From Shewanella carassii (GTDB taxonomy: Bacteria > Pseudomonadota > Gammaproteobacteria > Enterobacterales > Shewanellaceae), in the NCBI RefSeq assembly GCF_002777975.1, contig NZ_NGVS01000033.1:124001-188000 (forward strand): a DNA stretch of 64,000 nucleotides, written 5' to 3'. Numbering within the stretch: the stretch's first letter is position 1; the number at the start of each line of letters is the position of its first letter. The notes below the pieces were generated by a model. That model worked only from the letters and a program-made list of their open reading frames with translations, made no database searches and was not told the origin of the DNA. Positions 18,398-27,846 of this stretch are shown in pieces. The position numbers were made by a program, and so were the translations under genes.

Positions 18398-21202
18398 TCA
18401 GCGGCTGCACTCTTCCAGCAGATAGGCCAAGTGGCGGTAGGAAATGCCACTGTGGTGGCTCAGGCCCACTTCACACATACGGTTGGCGTAGTAGCCTTCC
18501 TTAAAGTCGGTGGGAATGAGTTTCTTGATGTTACGCAGCGCCGAGGCGTTGATCTCAGGTTTGTAGAGACCTTTCTCACCGGCATAACCACAACAGTCGA
18601 CACCGGCCGGGCGCAGCACCTTGTCGGAACAGGCATCGGCGATGGCTTGCATCTTGGGTTCCAGCTTCATCTTACGCGCCGAACAACCCAGGTGCAGTGC
18701 CACATTGACCTTCTTGGTGAGGGTGAGTTTGGGTAACACCTTGTCGTGCAGGAATTCGACCAGATCCAGCAGCTCAACCTTGGGATTGCCGGAAAGAGCG
18801 CGGTAGGTGCAGGACAGGGCATCGACGACTACAGGCAGCTTGCCGCCCTCGGTCATGGCGCTGACCGCCTCGATAAGCTCATCGCGCTTCATATCGGCAT
18901 TCTTGAAATCCCCTTTGGATTCCCACATCTGGCCACAGCACAGATTGCGGGTATTGTCCGGTGTGATCACGTTATAACCGGCGCGTTCCAGCAAGGTCAC
19001 GACCACTTCAGGTAGGGTGCGATCATCGGGATCCAGCGGTGTTGGACCAAAGGTGCGGCCACCGCAAGCGGCGAAGTAGACCACGGTTTCTTGGTTGGCC
19101 TTGGGAGCCGATGGTTTGGGCAGCTTGCCACCTTTGGGGAAATCCGGGTTCCAGTAAGGCACTTCTTTGGAAATCGCCCGGCCCATGTTCATCAGCCCTG
19201 AAGTGATACCCGTACCCGTGAGCTTGTGTATTGTGCCCAACACATCAAAACCTGTGCTAAGCGCTTGGTTGACCGTACCCCAGTGTTTGGCCTGGAAGTC
19301 GAGAACCTTCTGCTCTGTGGTGGTGATGTAAGGAGTACGCAGCTTACGAACCAGTTGACCCATGCTGTTGTCTACCGGGCAGGCAATGGTACACAGCTGG
19401 CAGGCGGCGCAGGTATCCACCACATCGTATTTGGCGGCGGCGCGCATCTTGTCGGCGGCTTCTTTATCGCCGCTTTGCTCCAGACGTTCGATTTCACGCA
19501 AGGTGGCTATCCGTTGTCTTGGGGACAGGTTCAGCGCCGAGGTGGGGCAGGTCTTCTCACAGAAGCCGCACTCGATACACTTATCTACCAGATCGTCCAC
19601 TACGGGACAGGGTTTGATATTTTTGATGTGTACCTGTTTGTCGTCGTTAAGGATAACCCCTGGGTTCAGCAGGCCTTCGGGATCGAAGATCTGCTTGATG
19701 TTCTTCATCAGGGTATAGGCATCGCTGCCCCATTCCATCTCCACAAAAGGTGCTACGGCGCGGCCGGTGCCGTGCTCGGCCTTCATGGAGCCGTCATACT
19801 TGTTGATCACCATATCGGCGACCGCTTCCATAAATTGATGGAACTGCTCGATATCGGCCTGGGAAGCAAATTTAGGGGTGATGATAAAGTGGAAGTTACC
19901 GGCCAGTGCATGGCCATAGATCACCCCTTCAGGATAGCCGTGCTTATGGAACAGTTCGGTCAGATCGTGGGCAGCACTGGCGAGGTTTTCAACCCGGAAC
20001 GCCACGTCTTCGATGATCACCGAAGTGCCCTTGGGGCGCTCGCCACCGATAATGGGGAACAGGCCTGAGCGCATCGCCCAGTATTGACCGTATACGGCTG
20101 GGTCGCGGCTGAAGCAGATGGGGCGCTCGGTCTCAATATGTGAAAGCTTGGCAATCACATCCTGGGTATAACGCTCCAGAGTCTCATCATCGTTGGCACG
20201 GGATTCTATCAGCAAAATCGCAGCGCCTTCCGGCAATTCAGTCAGCCAATCCGGCATACCTTTCTTGCCGGTAACCGCCTTGATGGAGGCCCAGTCCAGC
20301 AGTTCGGCTGCGGCCACGCTTTCGCCCTGAATAGGAGGGATTGCCCGGGCAGCATCCTCCATATTGAAGAATACCGCCATGGCAGAGGCCTTGAATTTGG
20401 CCTCGTCCACTGTGTGATAGGTGACTTCGTTAACAAACGCCAGGGTACCTTCGGCGCCGACTATGATGTGGTTGATGATATCGAAGGGATCTTCGAAATC
20501 CACCAGGGCGTTGAGGCTATACCCTGTGGTATTTTTGATAGCGAATTTTTTGCGAATTCGCGCTGCCAGAGTCTCATTACCGCGGGCCATAGCACCTAAG
20601 TCTACCAACGCTTGGAGCAGCTCGGGGTGTGACTGACGGAAGGCTTCTCTGGACTCTTCGCTGCCGGTATCCAGCTCAGTGCCATCGGCCAGCAACAGTT
20701 TGACAGACGAAATAGTTTGGTAGCTGTTTTGAGCCGTACCGCAGCACATACCGGAAGCGTTGTTGGAGACGATACCACCCACCATGGCCGAAGCCAGTGT
20801 GGCAGGATCCGGACCAATTTTTTTATTCAAGGGTTTGAGGGCGGCGTTGGCATCGGCGCCAATAACTGCAGCCCCCAGGGTGACCTTGTTGTTGTCTTCA
20901 CTGATCTCCAGGGTGCGGAAACCGTCGAATCCCAGGATAAGCAAGATGCCTTCACCTATGGCCTGACCCGACAGACTGGTACCCGCGGCGCGGAAAGTCA
21001 CTGGAGCGCCATAACTTCTGGCCACCGCTAGAGTACGTTTTACCTGCTCCAGATCTTCGGCATGTACCACCACTTCGGGCACTATTCGGAAATAGCTGGC
21101 ATCGGTTGACCAGGCAAAACGGCGTACAGGATCGTCACTGACGGCGGCTTCTCCCACCTGCTTGCGCAGATCGCGGATCACGGCTTCATAGTTGATAGAC
21201 AT
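18398..21202 (-). CDS. dld: FAD/iron-sulfur D-lactate dehydrogenase (Dld-II)
   Basis: Membrane-associated respiratory oxidation of D-lactate to pyruvate. The 934 residues fuse an N-terminal FAD-binding domain (FRAAGTSLSGQAIGEGILLI, then ASAMVGGIVSNNASGMCCG), an FAD-oxidase C-terminal domain (YGHALAGNFHFIITP, MKAEHGTGRAVAP), two [4Fe-4S] motifs (CIECGFCEKTCPTSAL and CAACQLCTIACPVDNS) and C-terminal CCG domains (NLCCGQMW, GVDCCGYAGEKGL). This is the Dld-II architecture described in Shewanella, distinct from the classical Dld. It lies between lldP and lldE, all leftward, so one locus handles uptake and both isomers. Confidence 0.95.
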   Translation of the reverse strand: MSINYEAVIRDLRKQVGEAAVSDDPVRRFAWSTDASYFRIVPEVVVHAEDLEQVKRTLAVARSYGAPVTFRAAGTSLSGQAIGEGILLILGFDGFRTLEISEDNNKVTLGAAVIGADANAALKPLNKKIGPDPATLASAMVGGIVSNNASGMCCGTAQNSYQTISSVKLLLADGTELDTGSEESREAFRQSHPELLQALVDLGAMARGNETLAARIRKKFAIKNTTGYSLNALVDFEDPFDIINHIIVGAEGTLAFVNEVTYHTVDEAKFKASAMAVFFNMEDAARAIPPIQGESVAAAELLDWASIKAVTGKKGMPDWLTELPEGAAILLIESRANDDETLERYTQDVIAKLSHIETERPICFSRDPAVYGQYWAMRSGLFPIIGGERPKGTSVIIEDVAFRVENLASAAHDLTELFHKHGYPEGVIYGHALAGNFHFIITPKFASQADIEQFHQFMEAVADMVINKYDGSMKAEHGTGRAVAPFVEMEWGSDAYTLMKNIKQIFDPEGLLNPGVILNDDKQVHIKNIKPCPVVDDLVDKCIECGFCEKTCPTSALNLSPRQRIATLREIERLEQSGDKEAADKMRAAAKYDVVDTCAACQLCTIACPVDNSMGQLVRKLRTPYITTTEQKVLDFQAKHWGTVNQALSTGFDVLGTIHKLTGTGITSGLMNMGRAISKEVPYWNPDFPKGGKLPKPSAPKANQETVVYFAACGGRTFGPTPLDPDDRTLPEVVVTLLERAGYNVITPDNTRNLCCGQMWESKGDFKNADMKRDELIEAVSAMTEGGKLPVVVDALSCTYRALSGNPKVELLDLVEFLHDKVLPKLTLTKKVNVALHLGCSARKMKLEPKMQAIADACSDKVLRPAGVDCCGYAGEKGLYKPEINASALRNIKKLIPTDFKEGYYANRMCEVGLSHHSGISYRHLAYLLEECSR

Positions 21203-21235
21203 AAGACATTTCTCTACACATAGAATTTGGAAATA

Positions 21236-21261
21236 AAGGCAGCGCCGGCGGCGACTGCCTT
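21236..21261 (-). terminator. Hairpin between lldP and dld, possible attenuating terminator
   Basis: AAGGCAG (21236-21242) pairs with CTGCCTT (21255-21261) around a GC-rich interior that can itself pair. Read leftward it is followed by TATTTCC, a poor U-run, so it may only partly stop transcription and lower dld relative to lldP. Confidence 0.45.
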
Positions 21262-21281
21262 ATTCAAGGATTATTATTGTT

Positions 21282-22928
21282 TTAGAACCCGCCCCAGATC
21301 ACCGCCAGGGTGCCGGCCACTAAGGCATAACCAAGCGCCACAGGCATAGTCTTGCGGATGATTTCAGATTCGCGACCTGCCATACCGACCACAGTTGCTG
21401 CCGCGACCACGTTCATTACACACATCATGTTACCGGCGTTGGCACCAATCCCCTGTAGTGCCAGGATAAGTGCATGGTTGGCCCCGATGTTATCGGCCAC
21501 ACTGTACTGCAGGCCGGAGAACATCATGTTGGAGAAGGTGGCCGAACCCGACAGGAATGCACCGAAAATACCGACTATCGGGGAAATCCAGGCCCAAACA
21601 CTGCCGAGGCTTCCGGCCAGCATATCGGCCAGCGCAACCGGCATGGATTGCAGACCGGCACTGTTAGTGCCTGAGTTGAGGAAGATTTTCACCATAGGCA
21701 CAGAGGCGCCCAAGGAGATAATGGTTGGCACCATGGATTTGCAGGAAACCGTGACCGATTCCTTAATGGCCTTGGAGTTCATTCTGAACAGGAAGAAGCC
21801 CAGAATACACACGGCAACAAAGAAGGCCCCCGGTGCAAAGAAGGTGGCAAATCCGGCTTTGAGCTCGGTGCCCAGCAAGCCGGTCCAGCTGATGTTGAAG
21901 CTGTTCAGCCAGACTTTCAGTGGCTGTACCACGCGTGAAAGCACCAAGAGACCGGCCATGATCAGGTAGGGCGTCCAGGCGGCCAACTGAGAGAAACGTG
22001 CCTTAGTTTCCACTTGAGCCGTGTCACCCTCTTTGTCGTTTTCGGCAAAGTCATTCCAAGGTGTTTTCGGCAGTAACCAGCCTTTGCGGGCAACCGGGAT
22101 AACCAGTGCCATGCCGACCAGCGCGCCAATCACTGAAGGGAATTCCGGGCCGGCAAAGAAGTTGATCAGCCAGGCTGGGATGGTAAAGGCCATACCGGCG
22201 AACAGGGCGAATTTCCAGATGGCAAAGCCTTCCTTGAAGGACTTGTTGCGGCCGAAGAAGCCTGTCAGTACAGACACCATCACCAAGGGGATCAGCGTAC
22301 CTGTTATCAGATCTATGGTGATCATATGCATAGCAATGAACTGAGCATAATCACTGAAGTGACCGCCATGTTCGGCAATTTGCGCTGCAGCCATGCTGGT
22401 ACCGCCTTCGAGCAGCCCCTGCTCCATACCAAAGAGCACCGGCAGACCAATGGCGCCGAAAGACACTGACGTTGAGTCGGCGATCAGCGCAACCACGGCG
22501 GCGGCGACCGGCGGAATACCCAAGAGCACCAGCAGTGGAGCACCGATGGCGGCGGGTGTACCAAAACCGGCAGAGCCTTCAATAAAAGAGCCGAACAGCC
22601 AACAGATGATAATCACCTGAACCCGGGCGTCTGCGCTGATATTGGTAAATCCGGCGCGAATGGTATCCATGGCTCCCGAGTATTTCAGGGTGTTGAGCAG
22701 GAATACCGCACCGAAGATGATGGTCAAAGGGGTAATTGCCGACAGCAAACCTTCAACCACCGAGGCGGCCAGCAGAGTGGTGTCCATCTGCCAGATAAAA
22801 ACGGCTGCCAGGGCGGTGATCACCATGGAGATAGGCATGGCTCTGGATGCGGGCATTCGGAGCAATACCAGGAACAGCATGACGCTGATCACGGGGGTTA
22901 GGCTTGCGAGTAACTGTAGAAATGTCAT
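21282..22928 (-). CDS. lldP: L-lactate permease family transporter
   Basis: Inner-membrane lactate uptake protein of the LctP/LldP family. The 548 residues form more than twelve hydrophobic helices. Family segments include [20 protein letters not shown] near residue 115, [19 protein letters not shown], and [18 protein letters not shown] with [17 protein letters not shown] near the C terminus. The start is preceded by TGAGG at normal spacing. It is the first gene of the leftward lactate block; its 650-base upstream region carries several CRP-like sites, suggesting carbon-source control. Confidence 0.95.
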   Translation of the reverse strand: MTFLQLLASLTPVISVMLFLVLLRMPASRAMPISMVITALAAVFIWQMDTTLLAASVVEGLLSAITPLTIIFGAVFLLNTLKYSGAMDTIRAGFTNISADARVQVIIICWLFGSFIEGSAGFGTPAAIGAPLLVLLGIPPVAAAVVALIADSTSVSFGAIGLPVLFGMEQGLLEGGTSMAAAQIAEHGGHFSDYAQFIAMHMITIDLITGTLIPLVMVSVLTGFFGRNKSFKEGFAIWKFALFAGMAFTIPAWLINFFAGPEFPSVIGALVGMALVIPVARKGWLLPKTPWNDFAENDKEGDTAQVETKARFSQLAAWTPYLIMAGLLVLSRVVQPLKVWLNSFNISWTGLLGTELKAGFATFFAPGAFFVAVCILGFFLFRMNSKAIKESVTVSCKSMVPTIISLGASVPMVKIFLNSGTNSAGLQSMPVALADMLAGSLGSVWAWISPIVGIFGAFLSGSATFSNMMFSGLQYSVADNIGANHALILALQGIGANAGNMMCVMNVVAAATVVGMAGRESEIIRKTMPVALGYALVAGTLAVIWGGF

Positions 22929-23053
22929 GGTTGCCTCATCATTTCAAAATTTCATATGTTGCTTGTGCTTATTGTGGTGTTGAGAAAGTGCTGTCGCCTT
23001 TCCCATTTTTGTAGTTTTGCGTGCTTATCATGATTAATTTACCCCGAACCAAA

Positions 23054-23067
23054 ATGATCTGGATCAT
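23054..23067. promoter_or_regulatory. FNR/EtrA-like dyad upstream of lldP
   Basis: ATGATCTGGATCAT is a perfect palindrome of two 6-base arms. It matches the FNR pattern TTGAT-N4-ATCAA except at the outermost base of each arm. It lies about 125 bases before the lldP start, closer than the CRP-type sites. Binding by EtrA or CRP is inference. Confidence 0.45.
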
Positions 23068-23134
23068 CTTGCTATTTGTATCTCAGTTTAGTTTTTGGTT
23101 ATGAGAACCGCCCCTGTGTTGTTGCAAAGTTTAA

Positions 23135-23150
23135 TGTGATCAAGATCACT
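23135..23150. promoter_or_regulatory. CRP-type site 1 upstream of lldP
   Basis: TGTGA-TCAAGA-TCACT matches the CRP consensus TGTGA-N6-TCACA at nine of ten positions. Confidence 0.6.
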
Positions 23151-23304
23151 GTTGAATTGATTATTTTCTGGCACTTGAGCGGATGAGGTGGAAAAATAGC
23201 CCCCTAGGCCCGGGATTATGGCCTTGTTTTACTCGAAACGGTAATAAAGTGATCCTGTTATTTCATTTATGATTGAAATCTAGGCGTACTATTGAAAATT
23301 ATAG

Positions 23305-23320
23305 CGTGATCAATGTCACA
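23305..23320. promoter_or_regulatory. CRP-type site 2 upstream of lldP
   Basis: CGTGA-TCAATG-TCACA matches the CRP consensus at nine of ten positions. Confidence 0.6.
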
Positions 23321-23413
23321 TCTATTGGCATTTGGTGACTTTTGGATTGTGTCTTATTTAAATTATTTGCATGTAAATCAACTAGATAATTTATTTTAGA
23401 CCTTTATTTTGTC

Positions 23414-23429
23414 AGTGACTTGGCTCACT
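23414..23429. promoter_or_regulatory. CRP-type site 3 upstream of lldP
   Basis: AGTGA-CTTGGC-TCACT is a perfect dyad in its arms and matches the CRP consensus at eight of ten positions. Confidence 0.5.
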
Positions 23430-23450
23430 GTTTTTTACGGGGTGGCGTTT

Positions 23451-23466
23451 TGTGACCTGGGTCACG
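23451..23466. promoter_or_regulatory. CRP-type site 4 upstream of lldP
   Basis: TGTGA-CCTGGG-TCACG matches the CRP consensus at nine of ten positions. Its centre is 37 bases from that of site 3. Confidence 0.55.
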
Positions 23467-23502
23467 CGGTGGCTGTTTTACATTTTTCTGAAATCAAATA
23501 AC

Positions 23503-23530
23503 AAAAAGCACCTTTCGGGAGAAGGTGCTT
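23503..23530 (-). terminator. Terminator of nadK
   Basis: AAGCACCTT (23506-23514) pairs perfectly with AAGGTGCTT (23522-23530) around TCGGGAG, and the A-run to its left gives a U-run in the leftward transcript. Confidence 0.8.
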
Positions 23531-23580
23531 GGATTGGTGTGGGTTTGTTATTCGGCAGTAAAAGGCTTTGGGGGGTGAGG

Positions 23581-24459
23581 TCAGAAAAGTTTACTTCCCC
23601 AGCCCAGTTTGTTGCGCAATACGTGAAAGTAGTTGTGTCCCTTCGGATGGATCAGTTTGAGTCGTTCCTGACTGCGTTTCAGCAAGATTTCATCGCCCGG
23701 CATCACAGATAAGGTGACATGACCATCACAACTCACTTCCAGGTTTTCGCCGTTTTCCGGTGACACCACCAGTTTGATGGTGCTGGAAGCATCGACCACT
23801 ATGGGACGACAGGAGAGGGTATGGGGAAACATGGGCACCAAGATCAGCGCTTCTAGGTTGGGGGTCAGTATCGCACCGCCGGCCGACAGTGAATAGGCGG
23901 TTGAGCCGGTCGGGGTCGACACTATCATGCCATCGGCACGCTGGCTGTACATGAAATGGTTGTCGATATAGACCTCAAACTCGATCATATGGGCAATCTT
24001 GCCAGGGTGCAGCACGGCTTCGTTGACGGCGGTATTGCTGGCCTTCACTTCGCCATGGCGATACACCTCGGCCTCCAGCAGAAATCTGTGTTCAGTATCA
24101 AACTCTCCATCCAGTACCTTGGCCAGAGACTCTTCAAAGGCATCCGGAGGCAGATCGGTTAAAAAGCCCAGATTGCCGCGGTTGACGCCGATAACGCCGA
24201 GATCGAAGCGTGCCAATACCCGAGCCGCACCCAGCATATTGCCATCACCACCAACGACTATCGCCAGATCGCAATGTTCACCAATTTCAAGTAGATCCAC
24301 GGCTCGAACATCTTTTCCGAGCTCGGCCGCGACTCGCTCTTCCACCAAGACATCATAACCTTGCATTTTCAGCCAGTGATGCAGGCGCTTGAGGGTCAGG
24401 TTGGTCCCCTGATGGTGGGGTTTTCCTATCAGGCCTATAGTATGAAACTCAGTGGACAT
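23581..24459 (-). CDS. nadK: NAD kinase
   Basis: Phosphorylates NAD to NADP in the cytoplasm. The 292 residues contain the catalytic GGDG motif ([14 protein letters not shown]), the conserved [11 protein letters not shown], the NE/D-type segment [12 protein letters not shown] and the glycine-rich [20 protein letters not shown], in normal order. The start ATG at 24459 has little upstream ribosome-binding sequence, but the next residues match the family start. It is divergent from grpE across about 94 bases. Confidence 0.97.
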   Translation of the reverse strand: MSTEFHTIGLIGKPHHQGTNLTLKRLHHWLKMQGYDVLVEERVAAELGKDVRAVDLLEIGEHCDLAIVVGGDGNMLGAARVLARFDLGVIGVNRGNLGFLTDLPPDAFEESLAKVLDGEFDTEHRFLLEAEVYRHGEVKASNTAVNEAVLHPGKIAHMIEFEVYIDNHFMYSQRADGMIVSTPTGSTAYSLSAGGAILTPNLEALILVPMFPHTLSCRPIVVDASSTIKLVVSPENGENLEVSCDGHVTLSVMPGDEILLKRSQERLKLIHPKGHNYFHVLRNKLGWGSKLF

Positions 24460-24480
24460 AGATTTTGGGAACTCTGGGGG

Positions 24481-24508
24481 TTGAAACGGTCAATTTGATC
24501 CCCATAAT
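24481..24508 (+). promoter_or_regulatory. Sigma-32 heat-shock promoter of grpE
   Basis: TTGAAA at 24481-24486 and CCCCATAAT at 24500-24508, 13 bases apart, closely match the sigma-32 consensus (CTTGAAA, 13-14 bases, CCCCATNT). The grpE ATG is 46 bases downstream. The position and gene both fit heat-shock control. Confidence 0.8.
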
Positions 24509-24553
24509 ATGCCCAGAGTATGCAGAAACAAAGCATTTTTAGCTGGAGTAGAA

Positions 24554-25171
24554 ATGAACAAAGAGTCATTTAAAGCAGAGCAGGAACAGGTCGAAGAAGT
24601 GGTTGAACAGGTTGAAACCACTGAGGGCGTAGCTGAGGAAGGCGGCATTATCGACGAGCTGACTCAGGCGAATTTCCGTATTGAGGAGCTGGAGCAGGCT
24701 TTATCTGACGCGCAGGCGACAGTTCAGGAGCAGAAGGATTCTGTTATCCGAGCCGCTGCTGAAGTTGAAAACATTCGTCGCCGCGCGGCGCAGGATGTAG
24801 AGAAGGCGCATAAGTTTGCGCTGGAAAAGTTCAGCAATGAGCTGCTGCCGGTGATCGATAACATGGAGCGTGCTCTGGTGGGTGCCGACAAGGCCGATGA
24901 AGCCACCAAGCCTTTGTTTGAAGGGGTTGAACTGACACTGAAGAGCTTCCTATCTGCGGTTGAGAAGTTCGGTGTCAAGCAGCTAGATCCTATGGGTGAA
25001 GCCTTTAACCCTGAGCAGCATCAGGCCATTGGCATGCAGCCAAGCGCCGAGTTTCCGGCCAATACTGTAATGCTGGTGATGCAGAAGGGCTATCAGCTCA
25101 ACGAACGTCTGTTGCGTCCCGCCATGGTAATGGTGTCCAAGGGCGGTGAAGGCATCGATACTCAAGCTTGA
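24554..25171 (+). CDS. grpE: Nucleotide exchange factor GrpE
   Basis: Co-chaperone that releases ADP from DnaK during protein folding. From the ATG at 24554 the protein is 205 residues: an acidic N terminus, a long coiled coil (about residues 35-90, with [20 protein letters not shown]), a four-helix part and the C-terminal beta domain with [20 protein letters not shown] and [20 protein letters not shown] farther start at 24509 is possible in frame, but the ATG is preceded by GGAG and gives the usual length. It is driven by a sigma-32-like promoter and followed by a strong terminator. Confidence 0.97.
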   Translation: MNKESFKAEQEQVEEVVEQVETTEGVAEEGGIIDELTQANFRIEELEQALSDAQATVQEQKDSVIRAAAEVENIRRRAAQDVEKAHKFALEKFSNELLPVIDNMERALVGADKADEATKPLFEGVELTLKSFLSAVEKFGVKQLDPMGEAFNPEQHQAIGMQPSAEFPANTVMLVMQKGYQLNERLLRPAMVMVSKGGEGIDTQA

Positions 25172-25235
25172 TTCTTAAGCTTGATATCTAGGCTCTATGT
25201 CAGTTTGATATCGCCGCGGAGTTTTTCCCGGCTCG

Positions 25236-25271
25236 AAAATCAGCCGTAACTCGAGTTACGGCTGATTTTTT
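25236..25271 (+). terminator. Terminator of grpE
   Basis: AATCAGCCGTAAC pairs perfectly with GTTACGGCTGATT around TCGA and is followed by a T-run. The A-run on its left could also allow leftward termination. Confidence 0.88.
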
Positions 25272-25414
25272 ATATGTGAGTTATCTCGCCTGGCGGTGAC
25301 TATATTGGATTGGCTAAATATCGTCGTTGAATTGTCATCGACTTCGAGTGCTGAATCGGGGCTCAGCGGCAAAAGACCTGCGAACCAATCAAACAGTAGT
25401 GACATGGAAACGTC

Positions 25415-25443
25415 AAAATGCCACTCGCGTTGCAGCGAATGGC
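25415..25443 (-). terminator. Probable terminator of the MORN-type repeat gene
   Basis: GCCACTCGC (25420-25428) pairs with GCGAATGGC (25435-25443) with one mismatch. Read leftward it is followed by ATTTTGACG, 36 bases past the stop codon. Confidence 0.55.
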
Positions 25444-25478
25444 TATCTGCTCAATCACGGGCGTTTAACTGTACTAGC

Positions 25479-27791
25479 TTAGCCGTGATGCTCTGTCTTT
25501 ATCAGCTTGCCGAACTGATCGTAGAAGTTCCAGTCGCCAGATTCACGATTGCTGATATAGCTGCCTTCGGTACGTTTTTCGCCATTGGTCCAGAAGGTCT
25601 GCCACAGCCCCTCTTTTCTGTCCCTGAGGAAGGTGCCTTTCTCGGCCAGCTTGCCGTTGTTGTGGAAGTAACTGGCTTCACCCTCTTTCTGGCCCTTGAG
25701 CCACTGTTCATGGCTCTGTGGTTTGCCATTTTGGAAGTACTGGCTCAGTTTGCCATCGAGTTTTCCCTGCCAGTAGTTGGCCTGCAGTTTCAACTGGCCG
25801 TTACTGTAGTACTGCTCAGACTTGCCGTGCAGTACATCGTCCTTGAATTCCTGACTGGCGGCGAGCATGCCATCTTCAAACCAGCTTTGCCACTGGCCGT
25901 TTTTGGCCCCTTTTAACAACTCGCCGGCCAGTTTCTGCTGCCCATTGTCGACATAGTACTCGCTGTAGCTGCCGGTCTTGTCGCCATTGGCATAGGTTTC
26001 CTTGCGATAAAGGATGCCCTTGAAGCTGTAATGCTCACGTGCACCATGCAACTTACCCTGCTGCCACAGGCTCTTGATCCTAATATTGCCCTCGGGGATG
26101 GTGCCGAAGGTAGGATCGTCCTCTTCGTAGCGGTAGTCTATCCAGGTACCTGTCTTCTTGTTGTCCAGGTATTCTCCAGTAACCCGGCGGCGGCCATGGT
26201 AATACTCGGCATATTGGCCATTGAGTTTGCCTTTGACAAAGGTCTGCTCCCGGCTCTTGACCCCTTCGCGATACTGAATCCAGAGCCCGTCCTTGTCGCC
26301 GTTGAGATATGCGCCTTCCTCATTGGGATCGCCGTTGGCGTACCAGCGCTTGAAGGCACCATCGAGCGGATAACGATAATCCTTGGCGGCCTTGTCTTTG
26401 GCATAGTGGGCCAACTCCCTGGGCTTGCCATTGTCGTAGAAGCTCTCATATTTGCCGACCCACTTGCCGTCTATGACTTCGCCCTGTTCTTGCACTGTGC
26501 CATCTTCAAAGTAGCGGATGGACTTTCCGGTTTGCTTATCATGCTGATATTGCAACAGGCTGCGTTTTTCCCCGTTCGGGAAGTAACGGATAAAGTCGCC
26601 GTGACGTTTTCCCTGTTGCCATTGGCTGGACTCTTGCAACACGCCGGCGCTGAAATGCTGATATAAGCCATCCAGCAGGCCCATGGCGAACTGGGACTTT
26701 TCCAGTGGGTTGCCGTCGATATCGAAACGTTCATACTTGCCATGGCGGGGATATTGACCGTTGTCGCTCAATTGGCTGTCGTGGAAGGTTTCCAGCTCGG
26801 CCAACTGGCCATTGGGATGAAAACGTTTCTGTATACCGGTTTGCAGGCCATTTTTGTAATGCTGCTCTATGACCAGCTTGCCTTCACTGTTGAAGTACTC
26901 CTGGTGGCCATCTTTTTCGCCGTCACTGAAGAGTTCATTGCCCAGCAGCACGCCTTTATTGTCGAAGGTTTGGCATTGGCCCTGGCGTTTACCTGCGCGG
27001 TAAGCACATTTGACCGCCAGTTCACCGCCGGGGTGATATTTCAAGCTTTCGCCGTCCCGTTCTCCGGCGCTGAAACGGGTTTCGCTCTCTTTACTGCCAT
27101 CATCAAAAAAGCTCTGCCAGACGCCCTGACGTTGGCCATTGGCATCGAATTTGCCCTTGATCTTGATGACGCCCTGGTTGTTTTGTTCCAGATACTCGCC
27201 AAAGAGTTGGTTGTTGGCATATTGCTGGCTTTGGGCCAGGGTGCCATTTTCATAGAAGCTCTGCCACTGACCATGGCGCAGGTTATCGGTATAGGTTTCG
27301 CTGGCCTTGAGTTTACCGCTGGCGTAGAAGCGCTTGACCAGCTCTTTGTTGCCGCTGCGGTAGAATACGCTTTCATTGAGGCGGCCATTGCTGTCGAAGG
27401 TTTGCCATTCCCCTTCCGGCACGCCCTTGTTGAACACCTGTAATTCGGTCATCTGGCCGCTGAGGTCATACATGCGCCAGCTGCCATTCTGATAACCCTG
27501 GAAATACTGGCCCTCAATCAATTTGGCATTGTTGCTGTGAAATACCTGCCAGCGGCCATTGGGTAATCCTTGAGAGAAAGTCGCTTGGGTATAACCTTGG
27601 TTATCGCGAACGATGGAGATCTCACCATTGAGGGGCATGCCACTGGCCAGATTGTAATAATGGGGGATACCATCTTGCTGCCGGACTTCCACCATTAAAG
27701 ACGAGAGGTTTTGTGCGGCCTGCGCCTGTTGCAGCGCCGGTTGTATTGTGGCAGCGGCCAGCATGGCCATGATGGTGAGATGTTTGTGCAT
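25479..27791 (-). CDS. Secreted MORN/YwqK-type repeat protein, 770 residues
   Basis: A signal peptide (MHKHLTIMAMLAAATIQPAL, cleaved near QAQA|AQ) is followed by a chain of roughly 25-30 repeats of about 23 residues, of the form G-x-W-x-x-Y-x-x-N-G-x-L-x-x-x-x-x-Y-x-x-G. Examples are GQWQSFYENGTLAQSQQYANN and, near the end, GLWQTFWTNGEKRTEGSYIS. This is the YwqK-type variant of the MORN repeat, expected to form a long beta-hairpin solenoid. Its ligand and role are unknown. The start has AAGGAGAACCG before it. The gene lies 55 bases downstream of a diguanylate cyclase gene on the same strand, so the two may be one transcript. Confidence 0.85.
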   Translation of the reverse strand: MHKHLTIMAMLAAATIQPALQQAQAAQNLSSLMVEVRQQDGIPHYYNLASGMPLNGEISIVRDNQGYTQATFSQGLPNGRWQVFHSNNAKLIEGQYFQGYQNGSWRMYDLSGQMTELQVFNKGVPEGEWQTFDSNGRLNESVFYRSGNKELVKRFYASGKLKASETYTDNLRHGQWQSFYENGTLAQSQQYANNQLFGEYLEQNNQGVIKIKGKFDANGQRQGVWQSFFDDGSKESETRFSAGERDGESLKYHPGGELAVKCAYRAGKRQGQCQTFDNKGVLLGNELFSDGEKDGHQEYFNSEGKLVIEQHYKNGLQTGIQKRFHPNGQLAELETFHDSQLSDNGQYPRHGKYERFDIDGNPLEKSQFAMGLLDGLYQHFSAGVLQESSQWQQGKRHGDFIRYFPNGEKRSLLQYQHDKQTGKSIRYFEDGTVQEQGEVIDGKWVGKYESFYDNGKPRELAHYAKDKAAKDYRYPLDGAFKRWYANGDPNEEGAYLNGDKDGLWIQYREGVKSREQTFVKGKLNGQYAEYYHGRRRVTGEYLDNKKTGTWIDYRYEEDDPTFGTIPEGNIRIKSLWQQGKLHGAREHYSFKGILYRKETYANGDKTGSYSEYYVDNGQQKLAGELLKGAKNGQWQSWFEDGMLAASQEFKDDVLHGKSEQYYSNGQLKLQANYWQGKLDGKLSQYFQNGKPQSHEQWLKGQKEGEASYFHNNGKLAEKGTFLRDRKEGLWQTFWTNGEKRTEGSYISNRESGDWNFYDQFGKLIKTEHHG

Positions 27792-27846
27792 CGGTTCTCC
27801 TTGTTACCTACTGCAGCAATCCCGTCATTGGGATCCAGGTTTTTTC

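Larger units (their letters stand above)
22929..23580. other. Long regulatory region upstream of lldP
   Basis: 652 bases lie between nadK and lldP, both leftward. The stretch is AT-rich and contains no credible gene. It holds the nadK terminator at 23503-23530, four 16-base dyads matching TGTGA-N6-TCACA in at least eight of ten positions, and one FNR-like dyad. The dyads are annotated separately. The unusual length and the number of sites make it a complex promoter region for lactate uptake. Confidence 0.7.
25172..25478. other. Region between convergent grpE and the repeat-protein gene
   Basis: 307 bases hold a hairpin terminator for each of the two converging genes. Nothing else is recognisable. 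An open frame that begins here and runs rightward is the antisense shadow of the repeat protein. Confidence 0.6.

Noticed and set aside
19226..20068. 280-codon rightward frame opposite dld
   Set aside because: It is an antisense shadow of the FAD/iron-sulfur D-lactate dehydrogenase; no domain or start signal supports it.
15330..25443. Shared string ATGCCACTCGC in two terminators (15330 and 25419), considered as a dispersed repeat or uptake sequence
   Set aside because: There are only two copies, one with a mismatched stem, and the other terminators in the window do not share it.
25296..27443. Several long hydrophobic rightward frames opposite the MORN-type gene
   Set aside because: They arise because the repeated codons of the real gene avoid stops on the other strand. 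The sense strand has a signal peptide and regular repeats.
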